Below, in pieces: positions 1 to 8,465 of a stretch of 64,000 nucleotides of DNA (position 1 is the first letter of the stretch; each line of letters starts with the position of its first letter). The DNA comes from Peribacillus frigoritolerans. Its GTDB lineage: Bacteria; Bacillota; Bacilli; Bacillales; DSM-1321. The stretch is taken from positions 336,084 to 400,083 of the forward strand of contig NZ_JAUUTW010000001.1 in NCBI RefSeq assembly GCF_030676415.1. Direction: 5' to 3'. The translations under genes and the position numbers were made by a program. Below the pieces are notes generated by a model. That model saw only the letters and a program-made list of their open reading frames with translations, was not told the origin of the DNA and searched no databases.

Positions 1-29
1 TTGGCAGACAATCGGCGCAAAGAAAAAAA

Positions 30-66
30 CTGTAGGCAAACTCGCTTTCTTCGAATTTGTCTACAG
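30..66 (-). terminator. Hairpin, probable minus-strand terminator
   Basis: A 15-base arm beginning CTGTAGGCAAACTCG pairs with CGAATTTGTCTACAG, with a run of A on its left side, so it would end transcripts made from the minus strand. A near-identical hairpin ends the alkaline phosphatase gene at 6524-6564. No minus-strand gene that it could serve is visible to its right. From 67 to 383 I see no other feature. Confidence 0.5.
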
Positions 67-383
67 TCTGACTCTGAAGCATCCTGATTGGATGCATTAT
101 TTTATTTTCTCCATTAATTTTTTAGCACTTTCAAATTCCTAACAAATTACCCCGATTAGAAGACGTTAGATGAATAGAACTTTGTTCAAGATCACTTACC
201 CACGCTGGTGTTAACCAAATCTTTTTCATTACTCTAAAGCCTGTAAAATGCCCCCGCTACTGATGATTTTCCTGAATGACCAACAACCTTTCGCGGAAGA
301 AGTAATGCCTATGCTCATAAAAGTGACATACAATTCCGTGACATGCTGCCTTTACCTTGTCTTAACAATTATCTTGTTGCTTT

Positions 384-420
384 TTTACATAGCCTTGACA
401 TTGAGTTCATTTTCTTCACC
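384..420 (+). promoter_or_regulatory. PhoP-type box (phosphate starvation)
   Basis: Hexamers TTTACA (384), TTGACA (395), TTCATT (406) and TTCACC (415) repeat at about 11-base steps. This matches the known Bacillus PhoP box, which consists of TT(A/T/C)ACA-like hexamers separated by about five bases. It lies 44 bases before the start of a decayed alkaline phosphatase gene, a typical PhoP target. Binding is inferred from pattern only. Confidence 0.6.
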
Positions 421-463
421 TATAGTTAAATTAAATAGAAAACATTAGGGGGAGGTCATTCAT

Positions 464-1251
464 TTGAATCGCCATGGAGTAAAAAGGTTTTACCCATCAC
501 GCTCGTTACAATTTTATCATGGTCCGCTGCAGATCGTGTTTTGGCAAAGGGTGACCCAAAAAAAGAATCGGAAATCAAGAACGTAATTTTCCTGATCGGT
601 GGCGGCATGGGTGTTTCCTATACCTCCGCTTACCGGTATTTAAAAGATACCCCTGGTACGAAGGTGGCAGAACGGAAGGAGTTTGATAAATCCTTGGTTG
701 GCCAGCGGATGACTTATCCAGAAGACTCTGCACAAAATATAACGGATTCAGCTTCAGCCGCAATGGCAATGTCAGCCGGAGTGAAGACTTAAACGCTGCC
801 ATTGCAGTGGATAATGATAATCTGAAGTCAAAACCGTATTGGAAGCAGCAAAGGAAAAGGAAAAGCGACGGGATTGGTTGCCACTTCTGAAATCACTCAT
901 GCTACACCTGCTTAAGGACAAAAATGAACAGGTCCTTGGTTTATTCGCTTCTGAAGGACTTCCGAAAATGATTGACCGTCCAAGTGAAACGCCATCTTTG
1001 GCAGACATGACAGGTTCGGCGATCCAGCGTTTGAATAAAGTTAAAGATGGATTCTTCCTTATGGTCGAGGGAAGCCGGTCGATTGGGCCGGACATGAAAA
1101 TGATATCGTAGGTGCATGGACTACCGGGGGACATACGGGTGAAGATGTTCCGGTCTACGCATACGTGCCATATAAAGAACGTTTTGCCGGGCAGGCCGAT
1201 AACACGGATCATGCCAAAATCATCTTTGATCTATTTAAAGAAGTAATAAAC
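464..1251 (+). pseudogene. Decayed secreted alkaline phosphatase (PhoA/PhoB type)
   Basis: A good ribosome binding site (GGGGGAGGT) precedes a TTG start at 464, but the frame breaks at a run of A near 481-485. The signal peptide (VLPITLVTILSWSAADRVLA) continues in another frame into NVIFLIGGGMG and the catalytic-serine region TDSASAA. A stop and further frameshifts follow near 790-905. The reading resumes with HATPA, jumps to LGLFASEGLPKMIDRP and KDGFFLMVEGS, then jumps again to TTGGHTGEDVPVYAY and DHAKIIFDLFK. Large central parts are therefore deleted, and the metal-binding Asp of the LIGDGMG motif is now Gly. It cannot make an active enzyme. The tail reads straight into the next gene without a stop. 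Confidence 0.88.
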
Positions 1252-1269
1252 ACTTCACGGAGGGATTCA

Positions 1270-1917
1270 ATGAACAGACTGATGATTGGTGCCCTGTTAT
1301 TAACGGCATTTGGTGCTCTTAATACCCAACCAGCTTACGAAGAAGAAACGACAGCTTATGAAAAAACAGAGGAAATTGCACGACCACTGGAAAAAAAGGA
1401 TGTCTATGTTCCGAATCCACAGCTTCCTGATGATATAAACTTGAACCAGATTGGTCAGAACGTTTCCGATGCCAAAGGCGAATTAACTTTGAAGGCCTAT
1501 AAAAAAGTGAATGAAACGTTGAATGTCGGTCCGATCGAAGTTAAAGTCAAGGAAATGAAAGTGATGCATGCCACTCCGGATTACAGCATGATTGATTTCT
1601 TCCACGGCTATACGCATGATGAAGATTTCGATATCGTAAAAGTGAACGTGGAAATCAAAAACAATACGGATAAAAAAATGAAGTTTTCCCCCGTTGCTTT
1701 CCTTGAAACGGACAGAGGAGAACATCTGACATGGGAAGATGATATCTACTTAGAAGAACTTACTGGTGAAATAGAAGCAAACGGTTCAAAAAGCGGAAAC
1801 ATTGGTTTCATTCTAAATGATGGAAACATAAAGGGCATATCCGTCATGACAAGTGATGCGGTCGATGAAGAAGGGGAAGTCCTTGCAAAAGGCAAGTCAG
1901 CTGAATTCGCTTTTTAA
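1270..1917 (+). CDS. Secreted DUF4352-like protein
   Basis: A 215-residue protein with an N-terminal hydrophobic signal (MNRLMIGALLLTAFGAL) and no lipobox cysteine. The start was chosen because CGGAGGGATTCA precedes this ATG; the same frame also runs upstream into phosphatase debris, which would give a false longer protein. The C-terminal half (about residues 75-215) looks like an immunoglobulin-like DUF4352 domain: alternating strands with DFDIVKVNVEIKNNTDKKMKF and a late ISVMTSDAV strand. Proteins of this kind are exported and of unknown role in Bacilli. The phosphatase wreck directly upstream means it may have lost its original promoter. The family call is by resemblance only. Confidence 0.6.
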   Translation: MNRLMIGALLLTAFGALNTQPAYEEETTAYEKTEEIARPLEKKDVYVPNPQLPDDINLNQIGQNVSDAKGELTLKAYKKVNETLNVGPIEVKVKEMKVMHATPDYSMIDFFHGYTHDEDFDIVKVNVEIKNNTDKKMKFSPVAFLETDRGEHLTWEDDIYLEELTGEIEANGSKSGNIGFILNDGNIKGISVMTSDAVDEEGEVLAKGKSAEFAF

Positions 1918-2020
1918 AGAATATGTATAAATGCCTTGGAAAAATAAAATACTAGAACAAGTGATAGGGATTACTATCACTGAACGGAATATCCAAATCC
2001 TAATGATGAGGTGACACAGA

Positions 2021-2173
2021 ATGAGCTATAAAGATCAATTAGATCCACATTCTCAAAAGTTTCACCATAATTGGACAAGACCTAAGCGTTCGAAGTCTCA
2101 AGTTAATGGCCATACGCAAGAATCGCAAACAAACATTATACTAAGAAGCAATGCAAAGGCTCACAGGTGGTAA
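2021..2173 (+). CDS. Small YpzG-like protein
   Basis: A 50-residue, basic, histidine- and tryptophan-containing protein (starts MSYKDQLDPHSQ, ends NAKAHRW) with a GATGAGGTGA binding site before the ATG and a strong terminator at 2188-2221. The central SQVNGHTQ stretch and the NAKAHRW end resemble the YpzG family of small Bacillus proteins of unknown function. I recall that family from memory, so the family assignment is tentative, while the coding call rests on the RBS, length and terminator. Confidence 0.6.
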   Translation: MSYKDQLDPHSQKFHHNWTRPKRSKSQVNGHTQESQTNIILRSNAKAHRW

Positions 2174-2187
2174 AGGATATTCCCGAC

Positions 2188-2221
2188 AAAGAAGGAGGCT
2201 CTTAGCGAGTCTTCTTCTTTA
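2188..2221 (+). terminator. Rho-independent terminator
   Basis: Imperfect stem AAGAAGGAGGCTC / GAGTCTTCTTCTT with following T-rich sequence, placed just after the small YpzG-like gene. Confidence 0.6.
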
Positions 2222-2372
2222 TATTTAATATAGATTCATCTAAACCAATCGAGGCATACATGGCTTTTCATTCATAATTATGATACCATTTACAGCGATG
2301 AGCCTGGTGTGAACCGGAGTTTTGATTCCGATTGAAAGTTCCACCTTATACAAATAGAGGACGTGAATTGTA

Positions 2373-2747
2373 ATGATTAAAATTGAAATCCCTGCAGCGG
2401 ATATAAGCATCAAACAAAGAAAGCAAGTTATAGAAGGAGACGAAGCTGTCATTCCTGAAATTTACGGGTTTATTGATTTTCATTTGATTCCCCGTGATAA
2501 AGGCGGCATCATCTTGTTTTACAATGAAAAAGATGAGCTGATTTTTGTCGGTAAAGCTCGTAAATTAAGACCAAGGGTCAAGAAGCATTTCGAGGATAAT
2601 GTTTCTCCGATTAAAGACCATCGTAATGAAGTCAAGAAAATTGACATTCTTTTAGTCGAAGATGCTATGGAACGTGAAATCTATGAAACGTACATGATCA
2701 ATAAACTTCATGCTAAATACAACGTCGACAAAGTGTTTTATAAATAA
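2373..2747 (+). CDS. GIY-YIG nuclease superfamily protein
   Basis: A 124-residue protein. Residues about 45-120 resemble the GIY-YIG fold as found at the N terminus of UvrC: GGIILFYNEKDELIFVGKA corresponds to the paired GIY/YIG strands, followed by LRPRVKKHF (a conserved Arg on the next helix), and MEREIYETYMINKLHAKYN, where a Glu would hold the metal. The GIY and YIG triplets are degenerate (GII and FVG), so catalysis is uncertain. The preceding site (GAGGACGTGAATTGTA) is weak. It stands alone, with its own terminator downstream. A role in DNA cleavage or repair is family inference. Confidence 0.65.
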   Translation: MIKIEIPAADISIKQRKQVIEGDEAVIPEIYGFIDFHLIPRDKGGIILFYNEKDELIFVGKARKLRPRVKKHFEDNVSPIKDHRNEVKKIDILLVEDAMEREIYETYMINKLHAKYNVDKVFYK

Positions 2748-2759
2748 GAAGTACTTATG

Positions 2760-2791
2760 AAAAGCTGACTGCATATGCACTCAGCTTTTTT
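2760..2791 (+). terminator. Rho-independent terminator
   Basis: AAAGCTGA pairs with TCAGCTTT around a GCATATGC loop, followed by a T run; it ends the GIY-YIG gene. Confidence 0.75.
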
Positions 2792-2913
2792 GTGTGGAAA
2801 CTTAAGTTTAAATATGTACAAAAATAATTTCGTACATTTACAACTGCTCCATGTTAGGTTAACAATGTTGGTTTATATTTAAAGTATTCCAATACATTCT
2901 CAGGAGGAAGCTA

Positions 2914-3084
2914 TTGAAGAAAATACTTTGTAAAAAGGTGTTAGTTATCTCAATCGGGACAGTGATTGCCTTTGGGAATTTAACCTGGTCCATGTCACAA
3001 GCTTCTAAACTGGCGAAACAGAGAGAGATTGAAACTTTTGAACAAAAGACAGTAAAATCTTCAGGGTGGGAAATGGCGGAATAA
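2914..3084 (+). CDS. Short secreted-type peptide, possibly a gene fragment
   Basis: A TTG start preceded by CAGGAGGAAGCTA opens a 56-residue reading (KKILCKKVLVISIGTVIAF...) that looks like a signal peptide with a cleavage region near SMSQA and then about 25 polar residues before TAA. Such a short mature part suggests either a tiny exported peptide or the surviving 5' end of a lost secreted protein. The 300 bases after it (3085-3390) contain only short, weakly supported readings. I do not recognise a family. Confidence 0.35.
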   Translation: MKKILCKKVLVISIGTVIAFGNLTWSMSQASKLAKQREIETFEQKTVKSSGWEMAE

Positions 3085-3390
3085 GCACAGTGACCAATGA
3101 TTTTTTCTCGATTTGCAACAAAGAAAAAGAAAAATGTATTGGATAATGAAACAGTGTTGATGATCAGCTGCTTGTCAATATGGAAGTACATTAAATGATA
3201 AAACTGCAATGGAGGTTCATTACACATGATGTTATGTGTGATCGGGCTTCCATTTAATTTTGTTTTTAGTTTTATGAAGAATGTCAGCCACCTTTCATAT
3301 ATCCATGCTTGTCCATGCTGCAGTATCGGAGCAATCGTGATTACTTTCGTTCAGGAAAAGTATTCGGAGGCAATTTTGAAAAAAACTTGC

Positions 3391-3411
3391 AAATAGTAAT
3401 GATTACGTTTT
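3391..3411 (+). promoter_or_regulatory. Zur box 1
   Basis: AAATAGTAATGATTACGTTT plus T is a near-palindrome close to the B. subtilis Zur consensus (AAATCGTAAT-N-ATTACGATTT). It is the first of two boxes before the zinc metallochaperone gene. Zur with zinc would repress here, and zinc shortage would release expression. Confidence 0.75.
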
Positions 3412-3454
3412 ATTATTAAAGAGTGCTTTTTCGTGAATAATAGCTTTGGTACTT

Positions 3455-3475
3455 AAATCGTAATGATTTTGATTT
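3455..3475 (+). promoter_or_regulatory. Zur box 2
   Basis: AAATCGTAATGATTTTGATT plus T has one perfect and one degenerate half site of the Zur consensus. It lies 41 bases before the start of the downstream GTPase gene, the usual position for repression. Two boxes before YciC-type genes are also known in B. subtilis. Confidence 0.78.
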
Positions 3476-3515
3476 ATGGAAAGCGATAAGAAATCAGGTA
3501 AAGGAGTGATAAGGG

Positions 3516-4709
3516 ATGGAGATGAAGAAAATTCCGGTTACGGTATTGAGCGGATACCTTGGTGCGGGAAAGACGACGCTTTTGAATCATATTCTTGCAA
3601 ATAGAAATAATCTGAAGGTTGCCGTCATCGTTAATGATATGAGTGAAATCAATATTGATGCTTCGCTCGTCAAACAGGGAGGGTTTACCCGGACGGATGA
3701 AAAACTGGTGGAAATGCAGAATGGCTGCATTTGCTGTACGCTTCGTGAGGATTTAATGATTGAAGTGGAGAAGTTGGCGAAACAAGGGGACATTGATTAC
3801 ATCGTGATTGAATCGACTGGGATTAGCGAACCGGTACCTGTAGCCCAAACCTTCTCCTATGTTGATGAAAGCATGGGAATTGATTTATCGGAATATTGCC
3901 GGCTTGATACGATGGTTACCGTTGTTGATGGCTATAACTTTTGGCAAGACTTCACTTCCGGAGAAACACTTATTGACAGGAGGCAGGCAACTGATGCTGC
4001 GGATGGCAGGGAAGTGGTCGATCTATTAATAGATCAGATAGAGTTCGCCAATGTCATCCTGTTAAATAAAATCGATTTAATGGATGCAGACGCTGTGGAG
4101 GAGCTGAAAGCAGTTCTTCATAAACTGAATGCGGATGCGAGGATCATTGAAACAAACCATTCCAAGGTGCCGCTAAAGGATGTATTGAATACACATTTAT
4201 TTGATTTTGAAGAGGCAAGCCAAGGAGCTGGCTGGATAAAGGAATTGAATGAAGAGCATATCCCGGAGACCCTGGAGTACGGGATTTCTTCCTTCGTTTA
4301 CAGAAGGAAAATACCCTTTCATCCCGAGAGGCTGATGGAGTGGTTAGAAAACTGGCCCGTACAAGTGGTGAGGGCAAAGGGCTTCCTTTGGCTGGCATCG
4401 AGAAATGATACAGCAGGCTTGCTATCTCAGGCAGGGCCGTCATTAACTTTACAAGCAGCGGGTAAATGGATTGCAGCATACCCTGAGGAAGAACAGCGCC
4501 AAATTTTAAAGGAAGCTCCTGAATTAATGGAACGGTGGAATGCAGTATACGGTGACAGGATGACGGAGCTGGTGATGATTGGCATTCAAATGAATCAACA
4601 GGAAATCGAAAATGAATTAGATCAATGCTTATTGACGGAAATTGAGTTGCAGCAGGATTGGTCTCTGTATGAAGATCGATTGCCTGCATTTACGGAAATC
4701 GTTCATTAA
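3516..4709 (+). CDS. zagA: Zinc metallochaperone GTPase ZagA/YciC (COG0523)
   Basis: A 397-residue G3E-family GTPase. Seen: P-loop [14 protein letters not shown] (about residues 11-24), the metal-binding [10 protein letters not shown] (about 72-81), a switch region ESTGISEP, an NKID-type base-recognition motif (LLNKIDL), and a C-terminal CobW domain starting near 255. COG0523 proteins deliver zinc to client enzymes under zinc limitation; in B. subtilis ZagA supports folate synthesis. Two Zur boxes lie directly upstream and zinc-free ribosomal proteins follow, so zinc-starvation control is strongly indicated. The start follows AAGGAGTGATAAGGG; a second ATG two codons later is possible. It probably shares a transcript with the L33 gene 22 bases downstream. 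Confidence 0.9.
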   Translation: MEMKKIPVTVLSGYLGAGKTTLLNHILANRNNLKVAVIVNDMSEINIDASLVKQGGFTRTDEKLVEMQNGCICCTLREDLMIEVEKLAKQGDIDYIVIESTGISEPVPVAQTFSYVDESMGIDLSEYCRLDTMVTVVDGYNFWQDFTSGETLIDRRQATDAADGREVVDLLIDQIEFANVILLNKIDLMDADAVEELKAVLHKLNADARIIETNHSKVPLKDVLNTHLFDFEEASQGAGWIKELNEEHIPETLEYGISSFVYRRKIPFHPERLMEWLENWPVQVVRAKGFLWLASRNDTAGLLSQAGPSLTLQAAGKWIAAYPEEEQRQILKEAPELMERWNAVYGDRMTELVMIGIQMNQQEIENELDQCLLTEIELQQDWSLYEDRLPAFTEIVH

Positions 4710-4731
4710 AAAACTTTAGGAGGAAACAAAA

Positions 4732-4881
4732 ATGAGAGTAAACATTACTTTAGCATGCACAGAATCAGGGGACCGAAATTATATCACGACGAAAAACAAG
4801 CGGAATAACCCGGACAGAATCGAATTGAAAAAGTACTGCCCGCGATTAAAGAAACACACGCTTCACCGTGAAACGAAGTAA
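4732..4881 (+). CDS. rpmG: Ribosomal protein L33, zinc-free (C-minus) paralogue
   Basis: A 49-residue protein missed by length cut-offs: [17 protein letters not shown]... ending [12 protein letters not shown]. The zinc-binding form of L33 has CTEC and CPRC pairs; here they read CTES and CPRL, so one Cys of each pair is gone and zinc cannot be held. Such C-minus L33 proteins replace the zinc form in the 50S subunit when zinc is short, freeing zinc. It sits 22 bases after zagA behind TTTAGGAGGAAAC, and a third Zur box follows it. Sequence identity to L33 is unmistakable. Confidence 0.93.
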   Translation: MRVNITLACTESGDRNYITTKNKRNNPDRIELKKYCPRLKKHTLHRETK

Positions 4882-4892
4882 TTTTGAGGTTT

Positions 4893-4913
4893 AAATCGTA
4901 ATGATTATGTTTT
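4893..4913 (+). promoter_or_regulatory. Zur box 3
   Basis: AAATCGTAATGATTATGTTT plus T is a close match to the Zur palindrome, located between rpmG and the flavoprotein gene, 34 bases before the proposed ATG. It suggests that the flavoprotein and the S14 gene have their own zinc-responsive promoter in addition to any read-through. Confidence 0.78.
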
Positions 4914-4947
4914 ATTGAAGAGAATGGATGTAAAAGGAGGGAAGTTC

Positions 4948-6117
4948 ATGTTGGAATGGATCATTATTGGCGGAGGCATTCAAGGTATGACGATGGCTGC
5001 ATTTTTACTTAAGTCAGGAAAAACGACAGTGGACCAGCTGGCGATTGTTGATAGAAATGAAGAACCATTGGCAAGGTGGAAGCATTGTACGGAAGTCATT
5101 TCAATGCCATATTTACGTTCTCCATCCGTACACCATCTGGATGTGAATCCATTCAGCCTGCAGAAATATGTGGAAAAGGCAGACTGGAACAATAACTTTT
5201 ACGGCCAATATAAGCGGCCATCCCTAAAATCCTTCAATGAACATTGTGTTCACTTGGCTGATGATTTATCCATTAAGCAGGCATGGGTGCAAGGGGAAGT
5301 CACCTCTGCCTGCAAAATGGGACAGGGCTGGGAAATCCAATTGCAAAACAAGCGACGGCTTGTAGGGCAAAAACTTGTGATTTCAATTGGTATTGGTGAA
5401 CAGCCTTATTGGCCTGATTGGGCACAGCAATTAAAACAAGAGCATGAGGGATCCATTTACCACATATTCGATGAAAATATTCCGGAGCTGACACAATTAC
5501 AAGGACCCATCACGATCATTGGGGGTGGCATATCTTCTGTCCATCTCGCTATAAAGCTAAGTAAGATCTATCCCCATGATGTAACGGTCCTAAAGCGGCA
5601 TCATTTTAGAATTCATGATTTCGACAGTGATCCAGGTTGGTTGGGGCCAAAAAAACAGCGTCCTTTTCGTGCTATAACAAGCTATCAAAAAAGACGCGAG
5701 ACCATTATCCAGGCCCGTAATAAGGGCTCCATTCCACCTGACTTACATAAAGCGCTGATGAATCAGGTTAAACAGGGATTATTGCGTGTGATGGATGTTG
5801 AAGTGATAAGCGCTGTGTGGAGGGATGGGCATATTAGCCTCAGGGATAAAAACGAAAAGGTCATTCAACAAACAGGGACGATCCTTTTAGCGACCGGCTT
5901 TGAGTCTTCAATGCCAGGGAAGGAGTGGCTAACACCAGTCATCCGGTCGCATGATTTACGCTGCGCGGAATGTGGTTATCCAATTGTATCGCAGTCGTTG
6001 CAGTGGGGACCTGGTTTATATGTCACGGGAGCATTGGCCGAACTTGAAATGGGACCGATATCCAGGAATATATCGGGTGCAAGACAGGCAGCGGAACGAA
6101 TTGTGAATAGTTTATAG
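4948..6117 (+). CDS. Zur-controlled FAD/NAD(P)-dependent oxidoreductase
   Basis: A 389-residue flavoprotein. The N-terminal dinucleotide fold begins with WIIIGGGIQGMTMAAFL, a second nucleotide-binding motif is at ITIIGGGISSVHLA (about residue 190), and a late ATGF motif precedes a CAECGYPI pair of cysteines near residue 337. The layout resembles lysine/ornithine N-hydroxylase-like and related FAD monooxygenases, but no substrate can be named. The start at 4948 follows AAAGGAGGGAAGTTC; the frame opens earlier without an RBS. A Zur box just upstream, with zagA and rpmG before it and rpsN after it, ties it to zinc starvation, perhaps metallophore chemistry or a zinc-sparing step (inference). Confidence 0.72.
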   Translation: MLEWIIIGGGIQGMTMAAFLLKSGKTTVDQLAIVDRNEEPLARWKHCTEVISMPYLRSPSVHHLDVNPFSLQKYVEKADWNNNFYGQYKRPSLKSFNEHCVHLADDLSIKQAWVQGEVTSACKMGQGWEIQLQNKRRLVGQKLVISIGIGEQPYWPDWAQQLKQEHEGSIYHIFDENIPELTQLQGPITIIGGGISSVHLAIKLSKIYPHDVTVLKRHHFRIHDFDSDPGWLGPKKQRPFRAITSYQKRRETIIQARNKGSIPPDLHKALMNQVKQGLLRVMDVEVISAVWRDGHISLRDKNEKVIQQTGTILLATGFESSMPGKEWLTPVIRSHDLRCAECGYPIVSQSLQWGPGLYVTGALAELEMGPISRNISGARQAAERIVNSL

Positions 6118-6156
6118 AATCTATAAAAACAAGATCTTTAAAAAAGGAGAATATAA

Positions 6157-6426
6157 ATGGCAAAAAAATCCAAGGTGATAAAAGCGGAAAAACAGTTGGC
6201 AATGGTCGAAAAGTATGCAGAACTTAGAAAGGAATTGAAGGAAAAAGGGGATTATGCCGCATTGGCCAAACTCCCTCGTGATTCCTCGCCGACAAGGGTC
6301 CACAATCGTTGTGGAGTAACGGGGAGGCCCCGTGGATATATGCGCAAATTCAACATGTCACGTATCGTTTTTAGGGAACTTGCTCATAAAGGGCAACTTC
6401 CGGGTGTCAAAAAGTCTAGCTGGTGA
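6157..6426 (+). CDS. rpsN: Ribosomal protein S14, zinc-free (RpsN2 type)
   Basis: An 89-residue S14 protein with the typical long form N terminus ([13 protein letters not shown]) and C-terminal half [19 protein letters not shown]...KKSSW. The zinc-binding short S14 has four cysteines in two CxxC pairs; this one keeps a single Cys, so it is the zinc-independent alternative. In B. subtilis the equivalent gene (rpsN2/yhzA) is Zur-controlled and takes over 30S assembly when zinc runs out. It lies 39 bases after the flavoprotein behind AAAAAGGAGAATATAA, apparently the last gene of the Zur cluster. Confidence 0.92.
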   Translation: MAKKSKVIKAEKQLAMVEKYAELRKELKEKGDYAALAKLPRDSSPTRVHNRCGVTGRPRGYMRKFNMSRIVFRELAHKGQLPGVKKSSW

Positions 6427-6523
6427 AGCGGGGAGAAGAAAGGTGATTTAAGGATTAAAGTCTTTCATTAGAAGAAATTAAGTACAGCAGAGATCATTCA
6501 TAAATTGTACTAATCCAAAAAAA

Positions 6524-6564
6524 ACTGTAGGCAAACTCGACTTTCATCGTAGTTTGCCTACAGT
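6524..6564 (-). terminator. Terminator of the alkaline phosphatase gene
   Basis: ACTGTAGGCAAACT pairs perfectly with AGTTTGCCTACAGT; on the minus strand it is followed by a T run (plus-strand A run at 6516-6524). It ends the minus-strand alkaline phosphatase gene and may also serve the converging Zur cluster. It matches the hairpin at 30-66. Confidence 0.75.
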
Positions 6565-6631
6565 CGGAAGTCGGAGCCCGTGTTAAACAAGGGCTCCTTC
6601 CTATTCACTCATCATTATAAAAAAGTGATGC

Positions 6632-8284
6632 TTACTTGACTGCCTTTAATGCTTGTTCAGATATATAGAAGTCTTTTCCGTTATAAACGGTGATAGCATT
6701 AATTTCCTTTTGTTTAGTGGATTTAGGAGTCTTGCTGATAACGATATTCTTATTTGCAGGCAATTCCACTTTTTGCTGCCCCTTTTTCGCTACGAAAACT
6801 GGGTTATTCGGGTCTGTCACATCAATACGGGTTGAATATCCTTTTTTCTCAAAGGAATCTTTAGCATTCATGTATAGTTTATTCGATAATTTTTGTAAAT
6901 CAAAGCCCATAAATTCGGCCATTTTTTTAGCGAGATCTGTATTCTCCACTAATCCAGTCGGTTTTGAAGGGCCATAAGAATATAGGGATACGTCTTCCCC
7001 TGTATGACCGCCTGTTGTAAAGCCAATGTTGGCACGGTTAGCAAGCATCTTTGTCATTTCAGCACCTACGTTTTTAGAAGAGGTGAGTTTTGCTGATTCT
7101 TCAGATGTCAGATCATCAAGTCCATACAGTGCTGCTACTTCTTTTAGATTGGAATGATCTGGTTTCAACTTACTTAAAGCTCCTTCAACAGTCAACTTCG
7201 CTTTCTTTAATGGATCGATATAAGCTGATACGGGTGTTTCTGGATAGGAGGAGTTCGTGTTTGCGTTACCCATTGTAATTCCGCTGTTCCCATGGTCCGT
7301 TACAGCAATGACCATCGTGTTTCCGTCACTTTTTGCAAACTTAAGGGCTTCGTTCACGGCATCATCAAAAGCTAAAGTATCACTAATCATTCCAATCGTG
7401 TCGTTTCCGTGAGCAGCCCAGTCAATTTTGCTTCCTTCAACAAATAAGAAGAAGCCATCTTTATCTTTTTTCAAGGTTTTAAGGGCTTTATTGGTCATTT
7501 CGGCTAAAGTGGGCTCACTTGGCTTTGATGTTTCACGATCTAAATCATATGCGAGGGCACTTGGTGCGAAGCTTCCCCAAATTTTATTCGATTTAGAGTT
7601 TAACAGCTCGTCACGGGTTTCAACAAAATCATATTTTTCTTCATCAAGCACTTCCAAAAGGTTTTCTCCATCAATTCTTGCATTTTTTGTTTTACCTGGT
7701 AAAAGGGATTCTTTCCCCCCTCCCAAAACCACGTCAATCCCCTGATAAACCTGCTGTTCCGCAATATCACGGTAATTGCTTCGATGTGTCACATGAGCGG
7801 AGAAGCCTGCGGGAGTAGCATGCTGGATTTCAGATGTAGAGATGATGCCAGTAGCTTTTCCCGCTTGTTTCGCACCCTCCAAAACGTTAGCGACTGGTTT
7901 ATGGGCATTTTTCGGATTAACCGGATCGAGCCCTGGAGAATTAACGATGGATGGCAGGACACCGACAAATTTATCATTGGATTTATTTCCTGTCGCAAGC
8001 GCTGTTGCTGCAGGAGCTGAGTCTGTAATGGCTGATTCAGCTGAATATGTACGCATACCGCCAGACAGCATTTCGTCCATGGCTAGATTATCGCCTTTAT
8101 ACCACCTTGAAAGGGTCGTGGCTCCTGTGCTTGTCCCATCCATCACCATCATGATGACGTTTGTTGGTTCTTTTTTCTTGTCTTTTGCCTGAACATCTTC
8201 TTTCAATGTTGAAATACCTAGTGATGAAATGGCTACCGCGCCCGCTAACGTAATTCCTGCTACTTTTTTGCTCATTTTCCCCAA
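6632..8284 (-). CDS. Secreted alkaline phosphatase
   Basis: About 550 residues. A signal peptide (KKVAGITLAGAVAISSLGIS) is followed by the family's metal and catalytic motifs in order: NVIMMVMDGTSTGATT (metal Asp), ITDSAPAATALATG (phosphorylated Ser), TSEIQHATPAGFSAH, KDGFFLFVEGSKIDWAAHGN, AVTDHGNSG and FTTGGHTGEDV. The C-terminal 80 residues after the catalytic core form an extra strand-rich segment. It would release phosphate from esters outside the cell. The start is taken as a TTG at 8284 because TTGGAGGTAATCATT gives the right spacing; an ATG at 8275 is the alternative. A possible PhoP box lies upstream at 8359-8394. The decayed homologue at 464-1251 is a different phosphatase subtype. 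Confidence 0.92.
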   Translation of the reverse strand: MGKMSKKVAGITLAGAVAISSLGISTLKEDVQAKDKKKEPTNVIMMVMDGTSTGATTLSRWYKGDNLAMDEMLSGGMRTYSAESAITDSAPAATALATGNKSNDKFVGVLPSIVNSPGLDPVNPKNAHKPVANVLEGAKQAGKATGIISTSEIQHATPAGFSAHVTHRSNYRDIAEQQVYQGIDVVLGGGKESLLPGKTKNARIDGENLLEVLDEEKYDFVETRDELLNSKSNKIWGSFAPSALAYDLDRETSKPSEPTLAEMTNKALKTLKKDKDGFFLFVEGSKIDWAAHGNDTIGMISDTLAFDDAVNEALKFAKSDGNTMVIAVTDHGNSGITMGNANTNSSYPETPVSAYIDPLKKAKLTVEGALSKLKPDHSNLKEVAALYGLDDLTSEESAKLTSSKNVGAEMTKMLANRANIGFTTGGHTGEDVSLYSYGPSKPTGLVENTDLAKKMAEFMGFDLQKLSNKLYMNAKDSFEKKGYSTRIDVTDPNNPVFVAKKGQQKVELPANKNIVISKTPKSTKQKEINAITVYNGKDFYISEQALKAVK

Positions 8285-8358
8285 AATGATTACCTCCAAA
8301 AAAATATACTTAATACATCTTAGGATAAATGTAGTATATTAAGAAATTACTTCGTTTA

Positions 8359-8394
8359 GGTAAAGAAAGTTTTTTTATCTGTAAATTTTGTTAA
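8359..8394 (-). promoter_or_regulatory. Possible PhoP box
   Basis: On the minus strand TTAACA, TTTACA and TTTACC hexamers occur; the last two are 22 bases (two helical turns) apart. This is a weaker version of the array at 384-420, but it sits upstream of an alkaline phosphatase gene. Confidence 0.4.
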
Positions 8395-8422
8395 ACATTG
8401 GAGAAGGGGCTTGTGAACGTTA

Positions 8423-8456
8423 AAAAAAGCAGAAGTCATTAAGACTCTGCTTTTTT
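8423..8456 (-). terminator. Rho-independent terminator
   Basis: AAAAAAGCAGA pairs with CTGCTTTTTT, with A and T runs on the two sides. It lies directly after the minus-strand VOC gene and could work in both directions. Confidence 0.7.
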
Positions 8457-8465
8457 AGTTTGCTT

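Noticed and set aside
248..448. 66-residue hydrophobic reading frame before the phosphatase relic
   Set aside because: No RBS, overlaps the PhoP-type box, and its hydrophobicity follows from T-rich DNA.
3225..3398. 57-residue frame starting MMLCVIGLPF before the Zur boxes
   Set aside because: It overlaps the first Zur box, has mixed composition and no recognisable domain; the RBS-like GGAGGTT is the only support.
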